Below are positions 35,912-43,428 of a stretch of 64,000 nt of DNA, piece after piece; position 1 is the stretch's first letter, and the number at the start of each line of letters is the position of its first letter. The translations under genes were made by a program, and so were the position numbers. Source of the DNA: Bacteroides gallinarum DSM 18171 = JCM 13658 (GTDB taxonomy: Bacteria > Bacteroidota > Bacteroidia > Bacteroidales > Bacteroidaceae); contig NZ_KB894121.1 of the NCBI RefSeq assembly GCF_000374365.1, positions 62,001 through 126,000 on the forward strand, given 5' to 3'. Under the pieces are notes generated by a model. It did no database searches and was not told the origin of the DNA. It saw only the letters and a list, made by a program, of their open reading frames with translations.

Positions 35912-37372
35912 ATGAAGAAGATAAACAGATATACCTTTTCCCTCCACCGCATTGCCGGAACAGTTATCGCCCTGTTCTTTTTCATGTGGTTCGTATCGGG
36001 GCTTATCCTGATATATCATCCGTACCCCCGGCTGTCGGACAGCAAGGTGTATGCGATGAAAGAAACATTGCCCGACTCACTGCCCGGCATACACCAGTAC
36101 GTGGAGCGTATGCCCGGAACCGTGAGAAACATCCGTGTCCGCCAGTTCCAGGGGCAGACGCTCGTGGAGCTGAAAACCAAGGACAGCACCGGGCTTTTCT
36201 GTGCGGACACCCTGCAAGCGGTAAAGCCGGTAACATATGCCGCGATAGAGCAGATTGCCCGGAGGTGGGTGGATGCCCCCATACGGCGCGTAGACACCCT
36301 CTACGAACGTACACAGTGGATTTTGTACAGCCGCTACGAACGCGAGCTTCCTATCTACCGTTTCTATTTCGACGATGCGGAAAAGCACGAACTGTTCGTT
36401 GCCAGTCGTACGGGAGAAGTGCAGCAGCTTACGGATGCTTCCCAACGCCTTTGGGCATGGCTGGGCGCTATCCCGCATAAGTTCTATCTGCCTTTTATCA
36501 GGAAAGACGTCTCTATATGGAAAACGAGCATCACCGTAGGCGGATTTCTATGCCTGGCAGCCTCCCTTACCGGTTTCTATCTGGGGATATACCTGCTGCT
36601 GAAACGGTACAGGAAGAAAAAGCAGTGGGAGGTTCCCTACAAGAGATTCTGGTATCGCTGGCACTTTGTGATAGGGCTTGTATTCGGCATTGCCCTGATT
36701 GCGTGGAGCGTAAGCGGTGTCTTGTCCATGCAGCGGGTTCCCAGGTGGATAGTGCCCATGCAGGGCAACTATTTTTTCAGCTACTCCAAGATGTGGGGAA
36801 AGCAGCCTTTGCCCGTTACCGCCTACCGGCTGGATTACCGCAAGCTGAAAGAGGCTTATCCGGAGCTGAAAGAGGTGTCGTGGACTCATTATGGAGAGAT
36901 ACCCGTATATGCCATTGTAGAGGGCGATAATGAGCGCCTGATAGACGCTTCCGCAGAAGACGTACGCGAACTGTTCATCCCGGAAGTAACTATCGTAGAG
37001 GGGCTGAAACGCCTCCACGGAGACAGCGTGCAGTTCAGCATCTCGCTGATAGACCGCTACGACAACTATTACCTCGACCGCGACCGTTCGCTTCCCTTGC
37101 CCGTGTATAAGGTAGAGGTGGACGATGCGGACGGCACGCTTTATTATATCAGTCCGGAAACGGGCTACGTCCGCTTCCTCAACCACAATAAAATAGTGAG
37201 GAAATGGCTGTTCAGCGGCATTCATTACCTGAACATACAATGGCTGATAGAACGTCCCGTGTTATGGACTATCGCCATTTGGCTGGTGTGCATAGTGGGT
37301 GCTGGTTTCTCCCTTACCGGGGTATGGCTGGGAGTGAGGTATATAAGGCGTACTTTCAGTAGGCGCAGATAG
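35912..37372 (+). CDS. PepSY-domain inner-membrane protein (XusC-like)
   Basis: The start was placed at the ATG at 35912 (MKKINRYTFSLHRIAGTVIA), which begins the first membrane segment; 486 residues. Four membrane segments (about 14-34, 195-215, 245-265, 455-475) and a PepSY periplasmic region (VYKVEVDDADGTLYYISPETG) mark the PepSY-TM family, whose members act as inner-membrane ferric-chelate reductases or their partners. It completes a XusABC-like order. What it would reduce in a cobalamin-regulated operon is unknown. Confidence 0.83.
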   Translation: MKKINRYTFSLHRIAGTVIALFFFMWFVSGLILIYHPYPRLSDSKVYAMKETLPDSLPGIHQYVERMPGTVRNIRVRQFQGQTLVELKTKDSTGLFCADTLQAVKPVTYAAIEQIARRWVDAPIRRVDTLYERTQWILYSRYERELPIYRFYFDDAEKHELFVASRTGEVQQLTDASQRLWAWLGAIPHKFYLPFIRKDVSIWKTSITVGGFLCLAASLTGFYLGIYLLLKRYRKKKQWEVPYKRFWYRWHFVIGLVFGIALIAWSVSGVLSMQRVPRWIVPMQGNYFFSYSKMWGKQPLPVTAYRLDYRKLKEAYPELKEVSWTHYGEIPVYAIVEGDNERLIDASAEDVRELFIPEVTIVEGLKRLHGDSVQFSISLIDRYDNYYLDRDRSLPLPVYKVEVDDADGTLYYISPETGYVRFLNHNKIVRKWLFSGIHYLNIQWLIERPVLWTIAIWLVCIVGAGFSLTGVWLGVRYIRRTFSRRR

Positions 37373-37400
37373 CGTTCCGTCTTGCGAGGCGGTATCTTTT

Positions 37401-37467
37401 ATCCCGCAAGCAAAATCTTTTCATCCCGTGAGCCGGTTTGTTTCGGCTTGCGGGATGATTTTTTTTA
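37401..37467 (+). terminator. Terminator of the Xus-like operon
   Basis: ATCCCGCAAGC (37401-37411) pairs perfectly with GCTTGCGGGAT (37446-37456), followed by a run of T, 28 bases after the PepSY stop. The loop is long (34 bases) and carries another CATCCCGTGAG copy. Confidence 0.65.
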
Positions 37468-37794
37468 GCCCGTGAGGGGAATTAAGATACGGTATGATGT
37501 CGGTTGTTTTTACTGTTTTACACTCGTGTTAGGGTTTATTTTTAAGTCCAGGTTCTTATTGACCCCCCTTACCCCGCCCCTCATTTTTTATTCAGTTGAT
37601 TTATAGTGTATTAGTAAAAACGATAAGTAGGGGGGACAGCCTCGGGGCGGTTTTATACTATTTGGAATGTTGTCATGAAAAGAGAAAGAGTAGGGGGAGG
37701 GGATTGCCGTATCGGGAAGGGATATTTATAGGGTATAGTTTATCTGTTGTATATATGGGGGTAGGGATAAATGCGGTTGAAGCAGCGTAAATAA

Positions 37795-37975
37795 GGTTGG
37801 GATATGATTGGGGTTGTTCGGTATATCATTAGGGTGAGTTCGGTATATCATTGTGGGTAGTTTGATATATCGTTGGGGTGATACTGATATATATACCAGG
37901 TTAGTTTGATATATAATTCGGTTAAGATTGAGGTATAATCCGGATAAAGTCGTTATGGGGTTCGGGGGAAATCCT
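37795..37975. repeat. GATATATC-rich degenerate array
   Basis: Units of about 22-23 bp of the type GTTTGATATATCGTTGGGGT recur about seven times and then drift. This is part of a 1.7-kb gene-free stretch (37373-39048). Small frames inside it have repeat-driven composition and no initiation signals. Confidence 0.65.
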
Positions 37976-37994
37976 GCATGTAGCCACAACTAAG

Positions 37995-38430
37995 CCGGGC
38001 GTACAATCCGCAATAAGCCTTGCATATAATTCGGGGTATGTCTTGTGTATATTCCGAGTAAGCTTTACATATATTCCGGGTAAGCTTTGCATATATTCCG
38101 AGTATGCCTTATATATATTCTAGGCAAGCTTTGCATATATTCCGAGTATGCCTTATATATTCCGGGTAAGCTTTACATATATTCCGAGTATGCCTTATAT
38201 ATATTCCGGGTAAGCTTTGCATATATTCCGAGTACACCTTATATATGTTCTGGGTAAGCTTTGCATATATTCCGAGTATGCCTTATATATATTCCGGGCA
38301 AGCCTTGCGTATATTCCGGGTAAGTCTTATATATATTCCGGGCAAACCTTATGTGCATTCCGAATGGGTCTATATATTCCTAAGCAAATCTAATGTGTAT
38401 TCCTAAGATAGAGCTTGCATATAATCCGGG
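37995..38430. repeat. Long array of TATATTCCGGGTAAGCTTTG units
   Basis: About 17-18 copies of a 22-23-bp unit run in tandem. Two flavours roughly alternate: TAAGCTTTGCATATATTCCG with a GAG or GGG end, and TATGCCTTATATATATTCCG. This is the longest array in the window. It does not have the identical repeats and unique spacers of CRISPR. Confidence 0.85.
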
Positions 38431-38719
38431 TAGAACGCATGATGCGTACGGCTGTTGATTTACTTCCCTGGCATAGAAAAATATTGTCGTTGGATAGTTT
38501 AAGAGAACAGCGGAGGGGGGTAAAAGAGGGTCAATAGGGACCTGAGCTCTAAAATGAACCTTAAAAAATCGGAAATTTTTGTGCTTTTGGAATGCAATGC
38601 TTTGATTATAAATAGGTTAAAGCATTGAAACGTCTCCGGGGATAAAAACATGGGTTTTCTCCGGTACGGTATATTCTACCCTTTCTCTCCCTACTGCCTG
38701 ATTAAGAAATTATTTACCA

Positions 38720-38900
38720 TTTATCCCGATACACCTATGGGCTTCTTTAGGATATAGAAAACGTTTTATCCCGATGCGCCTGTGGGCTTCTTTAGGATAT
38801 AGAAAAACGTTTTATCCCGATGTGTCTGCGGTTTCTTTTAGGATATAAAAAAACGTTTTATCCCGATGTGCCTGCGGTTTCCTTTAGGATATAGAAAAAC
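38720..38900. repeat. 46-bp tandem array before the CbiK lipoprotein gene's terminator
   Basis: Four copies with TTATCCCGAT at 38721, 38767, 38812 and 38858 (period 45-46 bp) share TTCTTTAGGATATAGAAAAA. Bases 38431-38719 between this and the previous array are A/T-rich with short inverted words and no recognisable gene. Confidence 0.85.
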
Positions 38901-38943
38901 GGTAAAGGTGTCCGCTTTATGGGATAACCCTTACCGTTTCTTT
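38894..38943 (-). terminator. Terminator downstream of the TonB-CbiK operon
   Basis: AAACGGTAA and TTACCGTTT enclose a 30-base loop. On the minus strand the stem is followed by TTTTTC, 105 bases after the CbiK-like stop. The plus strand also has CTTTATTCTT after it, so it may work both ways. Confidence 0.5.
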
Positions 38944-39048
38944 ATTCTTCATGCAATTATTTCCGGTACTTCATATGTTTCCTTATGTTTCCCTTCCACT
39001 TGCTTTATGTTCATTCGGCTTTCTTTTCTGTTTCCTTTCAGCTTTCTC

Positions 39049-40248
39049 TTATGCCTCCGGTTGGTAGCCTTCGCCATTCTCCCAAGCATCGGCATCCCAC
39101 TGTTCTTTCAGGTGGTTCACCCAGATAGCGCGGATTTCGGGATAGCTGCCCAGTGCCTTGATGCCGCAACCGTCCTTGATACCGTGGTCGGCGTCTGCCT
39201 GGCCTACGGGGTGTGCCTCGAAAGTTCTGTCTACCTTGAAACCGATTTTTTCCAGGCGTTCGCGCCAGCTATATTCGTTGGTGTTAAGCTCTACGTCGTC
39301 CAGACTTTTGTTCTCGGCTATGGCTTCGATGCCCCAAAGGTCGTTGTGGGCGTGGTCGCCGGCGATAGACATGAAAGGAGCGAGGTACACGTTCACTTCA
39401 TTCGGTTGCAGGTTGTTGTCCTGGCAATACTTCATTACCTGCGAATAGATGCAGTCGGGATAGTTGGCAATCATCTGTGCAGCAGAAGTCACCGGTATGC
39501 GGTCTGCTGGTAGTTCCTCTTCTTCTTTAGGCCAGAAAAGCATTTCACCGTAGTCCACAGTACCTACGAAGATATTGCCGTTGGTTGCTTTCTCTTGCAG
39601 CTTCTCTTGTGTTTCGAGGTACTTTATGTTGGCGTTGTAGTTTACGTCGGGGTTACCGTGTCCCATAAGGAGCACGAGGTTTTTCTTGTCTGCCAGTTTC
39701 TCCTTGTAATGATTGTAAAGGACTTTTGCTACGGCTTCCGTATCATCGTCGGTAGAGAGCAGGTTGGCGCCTTTCAGCACGTCGATATGCGGATACCAGT
39801 CTATCATGAAATTCTTCTTGATATCGGTATTCATCAGCGAGAGGTATTCTTCGCCCGGAATAACGTGCAGCGACTGTACGGCTACGCGCGTATAGCCGGC
39901 ATCGCCGATAGCTTTCAGCCATTGGTCTAACTTGTAGCGTGCCTCGCCGGTAGATGCCTCTGCACGGCCGATACAGGTGCGCGAGGTGAAGGACATGTAG
40001 ATGTCCGTCTCGGGGAACTGCTTCTGGAAGTCGTTGATAATCTCATCGTAAACGTCCAGTGACTCGTTGTAGGTACTTCCGAAAGTACAGAGCAGGATAG
40101 CGGTATCGTGCTTCTTGGTTTCAGCAACTACGCGGGTGGCGGGGTTGGCGGTACTTTCTTCATCGTCGTCGTCGCTGCACGAGGCAAAGCCGGTGCAGGT
40201 TACGGCTACCACGAGGGCTGCCAGCAGGTAAAACTTGAAATTCTTCAT
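39049..40248 (-). CDS. Surface lipoprotein CbiK-like chelatase (IhtB-like)
   Basis: The 399-residue protein is a CbiK paralogue keeping all three key residues: Glu134 (IPGEEY), His197 (LLMGHGNP) and His299 (IAGDHAHND). Its signal ends in Cys24 followed by SDDDDEE, a lipoprotein with an acidic surface-export signal. An insert of about 45 residues follows the first histidine motif. P. gingivalis IhtB is a CbiK-like surface lipoprotein proposed to handle haem, next to a TonB receptor. Here the pair is under a cobalamin riboswitch, so corrinoid or cobalt handling is more likely. Direction of catalysis is open. Confidence 0.85.
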   Translation of the reverse strand: MKNFKFYLLAALVVAVTCTGFASCSDDDDEESTANPATRVVAETKKHDTAILLCTFGSTYNESLDVYDEIINDFQKQFPETDIYMSFTSRTCIGRAEASTGEARYKLDQWLKAIGDAGYTRVAVQSLHVIPGEEYLSLMNTDIKKNFMIDWYPHIDVLKGANLLSTDDDTEAVAKVLYNHYKEKLADKKNLVLLMGHGNPDVNYNANIKYLETQEKLQEKATNGNIFVGTVDYGEMLFWPKEEEELPADRIPVTSAAQMIANYPDCIYSQVMKYCQDNNLQPNEVNVYLAPFMSIAGDHAHNDLWGIEAIAENKSLDDVELNTNEYSWRERLEKIGFKVDRTFEAHPVGQADADHGIKDGCGIKALGSYPEIRAIWVNHLKEQWDADAWENGEGYQPEA

Positions 40249-40289
40249 ACTTGTAATGAATTAAATAATGAATTGAAATATATAATTAA

Positions 40290-40460
40290 TGTATCGTATT
40301 ACTTGCGAAATGTATAGTGTTGTATTACTTGATAAATATATGATGATGTATTACTTGTAAAACATATAATAATGTATTGCCTGTGATATATGGTAACGTA
40401 TTACTTGGCAAATACAATAACGTATTATTTATGAAATATACGATAACGTATTTACTTGTT
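40290..40460. repeat. GTATTACTTG array between the TonB receptor and CbiK-like genes
   Basis: Seven copies of a unit of the type GTATTACTTGATAAATATAT have phase points 40296, 40322, 40348, 40374, 40398, 40422 and 40448 (period 24-26 bp). The last copy contains the receptor's stop codon and final codons (TTACTTGTT on the plus strand). Confidence 0.85.
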
Positions 40461-42512
40461 CTTGAACTTGATAAGCGCCGATGCGTAGAAGTTCCTCCCC
40501 GGCGTGCTGGTTGCCCGGTTGCGTCCGAAGGGGGTGCGGTCTACGTAGTCGAACAGGTTGTCCACGCCTACATTCATCGTCAGCGTCCAGAACCGCATTT
40601 TCAGCAGGGTGTGGGCGGTGTTGATACGCCATGTCTGGAAGCCGTCGGCATTGTTGTCATTCACGTAGTGGCGGGTGGACTGGTAGCGGCCGTACACTCC
40701 CAAGCCCAGGCGGTAGCGCCCCCATGCGTGCTGCCAGGTGGCGTTGAGCGTGGCGTTGTGGCAGGAGGTGGCGTCGATGTAGAGGTACTGCATGTAGTTG
40801 TCGCCCTTGTCGGCGGCATACTGCGCTTTAGGGTCGGCATAGCTGTATCCGCCGCCCAGCATGATGTCTTTCGTAGGGCGGTAGTTGAAGGTGAAATCCA
40901 TGCCGTAGATGCGGGCTTTCGTTAGGTTGGTGTACCGCTTGCTCTTTTCTATCTCGAGGAATTTCTCCTCGGGAGTTACCTTTATCTCTACCAGCTCTAT
41001 CATGTTGCGGATGAAGTTGGCGTATCCCGTCAGGCTTGCCTGGAACTTGCCTCCCACGTACTCCACGCTTACGGAGCCGTATTGCGAGGTCTGTGCCTTA
41101 AGGTCGGTGTTGCCGTGGTAGGCGGTGAGCGAGCCGCCGCCGATGCTGCCCGTATAGTCGTAGTACAGCTCTTTGATAGTGGGCGCCTTGAAGCCCATGG
41201 CGTAGGAGGCGCGCAGGTTGAAGTGTCCCGCCTTGTACAGCGCCGAGACTTTGGGGCTGAGGTTAAATCCGGTTTCCTTATGCTGTGTGCCGCGTACGCC
41301 GGCGGTCAGGACGAAGTTGTCCGTAGCCGTCCACTCCTCCTGCGCATAGGCGGCGAGGGTGTATACGGAGGCAAGGTCGTCGGCTATGTGGTGGGGAGAT
41401 TCCAGGCGGTTGTACTGGTATTCGATGCCGGTGTTCAGGATGTGGCGGTCGCCGAGGTAGAAGATGCCCTTTACCTGTGCCAGCACTTGCTGCTGTATGC
41501 TCTGCTTGATACGCTGGCCGGGGTAGTAGGTGATGCGGTCGCCGTCCTTGAAGTAGTCGGTGATGTCTTTCAGCTTATAGTCGTAGAAGTAACCGTAGCG
41601 GCCGTACGAGAGGTCGGCGGTGAGGTAGTTGCGTCCGTTCAGCTTGTACTTGCCGCCGGCGGCGAAGGTGTAGTTGCGGTAGTAGAAGTCGTTGGGCAGG
41701 TATTTCCATGGGCCGTGCGTACGCATCACCCAGCGCTCGTAGTAGGTTCCTTCGGCGGTGAGGTTGAGCCGCTTGTTTACCTGCCATTCCAGGTTCTCGG
41801 AGAGCGTGTAGTTGGTGGAGCGGTTCACGGTGAGCATGGTGGAGCCGGATTTCAATTGGTTCTGGTCCCACTGCATGTCTGTGTTGCGCCAGCCGTCGGT
41901 GTGTCGGAAGTTGATGCCGGTTACCGATTTCAGCTTGCCGTACTTGAAGCCGAAGCTGGTGCTTTGCCGTACATCGCCATGCTCGCCTACGCGGGTGGTG
42001 CTGGTAAGCTCCATTTTCTCCCGGCTCTGCTTGGTGATGATGTTGATAACGCCGGCAATGGCATCGCTGCCGTAGAGCGAAGAGGCGGCGCCTTTCACGA
42101 TTTCTATGCGCTCTATGTTGGCGGGGTTCAACTGGTTGAGGTCGTTCTGCCCGCCGATGTCGCCGTTCATGCGCTTGCCGTTTATCATGATGAGGATGTA
42201 ATCGTTGTTCAGCCCGTTGAGCTGGATGTGGCTGCCCATGTCGCCGTCGTGGAAGGTGAGGGAGGGACAGAGGCCGCTCAGGAGGTCGTCGATGCTGCGT
42301 GCCTGGTATTGTTCCAGGGCTTTGCCGGTGAGCACTTCCGTCTGTACGGGGGCATCTTTGAGGTAGTGTTCCGTACCTGTGCCCGTTACCACTACTTCAT
42401 TGAGCAGGAGCGAGAGTTCTTTCTCGTCTTTGTTTTTCAGGATGCTTTGTGCCGTGGCGGATTGCATCGCGCAACACAGCAATGCCGCTCCAAGCCAATA
42501 CTTGCGCTTCAT
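40452..42512 (-). CDS. TonB-dependent receptor (BtuB/IhtA-like)
   Basis: The 686-residue receptor has a signal peptide (MKRKYWLGAALLCCAMQSAT), a TonB-box-like segment LNEVVVTGTGTEHY, a plug (VKGAASSLYGSDAIAGVINI) and a barrel ending in FYASALIKFKNK. It lacks the carboxypeptidase-like domain of the other receptor in the window. It is transcribed with the CbiK-like lipoprotein behind a cobalamin riboswitch, so the ligand is probably a corrinoid, another tetrapyrrole or a cobalt complex. Confidence 0.9.
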   Translation of the reverse strand: MKRKYWLGAALLCCAMQSATAQSILKNKDEKELSLLLNEVVVTGTGTEHYLKDAPVQTEVLTGKALEQYQARSIDDLLSGLCPSLTFHDGDMGSHIQLNGLNNDYILIMINGKRMNGDIGGQNDLNQLNPANIERIEIVKGAASSLYGSDAIAGVINIITKQSREKMELTSTTRVGEHGDVRQSTSFGFKYGKLKSVTGINFRHTDGWRNTDMQWDQNQLKSGSTMLTVNRSTNYTLSENLEWQVNKRLNLTAEGTYYERWVMRTHGPWKYLPNDFYYRNYTFAAGGKYKLNGRNYLTADLSYGRYGYFYDYKLKDITDYFKDGDRITYYPGQRIKQSIQQQVLAQVKGIFYLGDRHILNTGIEYQYNRLESPHHIADDLASVYTLAAYAQEEWTATDNFVLTAGVRGTQHKETGFNLSPKVSALYKAGHFNLRASYAMGFKAPTIKELYYDYTGSIGGGSLTAYHGNTDLKAQTSQYGSVSVEYVGGKFQASLTGYANFIRNMIELVEIKVTPEEKFLEIEKSKRYTNLTKARIYGMDFTFNYRPTKDIMLGGGYSYADPKAQYAADKGDNYMQYLYIDATSCHNATLNATWQHAWGRYRLGLGVYGRYQSTRHYVNDNNADGFQTWRINTAHTLLKMRFWTLTMNVGVDNLFDYVDRTPFGRNRATSTPGRNFYASALIKFKNK

Positions 42513-42669
42513 CGTCTATACCTTTTATAAATTGAATAAGCATAAAAAGGCACGTTGCTTCTGCATACGAATGGTAATGACCCGAAAAGAATAAAATAGG
42601 CTGGAAATCCTATCGTATAATGTAGGGGACATCGCTTCTAATCCTGGAAGCTCAGTGCTCACGTTACGG

Positions 42670-42848
42670 AAGCGGCAGGTATTCTGGCTCTCCTCTGCTT
42701 GTACTGCCTTCCCGCCGCGTTGCCGCAGCAGTGGCTTTTGGAGGGTACAAACATCTTTTATAAAGGATTACAGCTGCAGGTACAGCTCCGGTCTTGCACC
42801 GGATTCCCTTGCATCGGCAGGCGGATGTGTCTGCCCGATTACCGTTTC
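42670..42848 (-). promoter_or_regulatory. Cobalamin riboswitch upstream of the TonB/CbiK-lipoprotein operon
   Basis: On the minus strand, GGGAATCCGGTGCAAGACCG is followed by GAGCTGTACCTGCAGCTGTA and the B12 box AGCCAGAATACCTGCCGC. The element ends about 160 bases before the receptor start; that leader shows no other feature. Confidence 0.93.
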
Positions 42849-42854
42849 CGGTGG

Positions 42855-42862
42855 CAAAGATA
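42855..42862 (-). promoter_or_regulatory. -7 box of the TonB/CbiK-lipoprotein operon
   Basis: The minus strand reads TATCTTTG directly before the riboswitch. It is divergent from the box at 42917. Confidence 0.6.
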
Positions 42863-42916
42863 AAGAGTTTTATACATTATTTTGCCTTTTATCCCTAATT
42901 AATTTTAGAATTTCTT

Positions 42917-42924
42917 TATCTTTG
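42917..42924 (+). promoter_or_regulatory. -7 box of the CWC/carboxylase operon
   Basis: TATCTTTG, a TAnnTTTG match, stands about 10 bases before the first hairpin of the plus-strand riboswitch. Confidence 0.6.
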
Positions 42925-42934
42925 TCCCCGAATT

Positions 42935-43113
42935 GGTTCCGGGCGGACGTTTCTGCCGTCCGGATTAAAAGGGAATCGGGTGCAAATCCCGGACAGTCCC
43001 GCTGCTGTGAAGCTCCGCCTTTACGAAGTCTTGATAAAGAACCTTTGCCACTGATAGCTGTTGTATATCGGGAAGGCATCAAGACAAGGAGTCAGTCAGA
43101 AGACCTGCCATTC
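42935..43113 (+). promoter_or_regulatory. Cobalamin riboswitch upstream of the CWC/carboxylase operon
   Basis: The order is a hairpin (CGGACG-CGTCCG), the core GGGAATCGGGTGCAAATCCC plus GGACAGTCCCGCTGCTGTGA, and the B12 box TCAGTCAGAAGACCTGCC near 43092-43109. About 80 bases separate it from the first ATG at 43195 and include ACTCGTGGGATAGG, shared with the riboswitch at 31.8 kb. Confidence 0.93.
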
Positions 43114-43194
43114 ATTGAAGTCTGTCTTTACTCGTGGGATAGGAAGGCAGTACGAACCCAAGTTAACGTTTTTAAATATGAGTGAGAACTGCCT

Positions 43195-43428
43195 ATGAAA
43201 AAGGTATGTCCGCGTTGTGGTGCAACATTCGAGTGCATGCACGACGATATTTTGCAGTGCCATTGTGCGTCTGTCCGGCTGGAGCCGGAGCAGCGTGCGT
43301 ACTTGAAGGCCGTGTATGCGGATTGCTTGTGCAATGCCTGCCTGAAACTGGTGGCGGGCGGCGCTATTCCTTATATAAATAAACCGAGAGAAAATGATAA
43401 AGAAAGTATTGATAGCGAACAGAGGTGA
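43195..43428 (+). CDS. Cysteine-rich CWC family small protein
   Basis: The 77-residue protein has seven or more cysteines in paired motifs (CPRCGATFEC, CHCASVRL, CLCNACL), the pattern of the cysteine-rich CWC family, and probably binds zinc or another metal. Function is unknown. It is the first gene after the riboswitch and its end overlaps the biotin carboxylase start by 35 bases, so the frames are tightly linked. It could be a metal-handling or regulatory protein of the cobalamin response. Confidence 0.75.
   Translation: MKKVCPRCGATFECMHDDILQCHCASVRLEPEQRAYLKAVYADCLCNACLKLVAGGAIPYINKPRENDKESIDSEQR

Noticed and set aside
37596-37989. Two short frames in the repeat island
   Set aside because: Composition is driven by the repeats, with no promoter, ribosome site or similarity to a known family that I can recognise.
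37995-38430. Possible CRISPR array
   Set aside because: Units of 22-23 bp are contiguous and degenerate, with no unique spacers and no cas genes nearby.
41082-42530. Long plus-strand frame (482 codons) opposite the TonB receptor
   Set aside because: Antisense to a receptor with clear plug and barrel motifs; no domain or start signal of its own.
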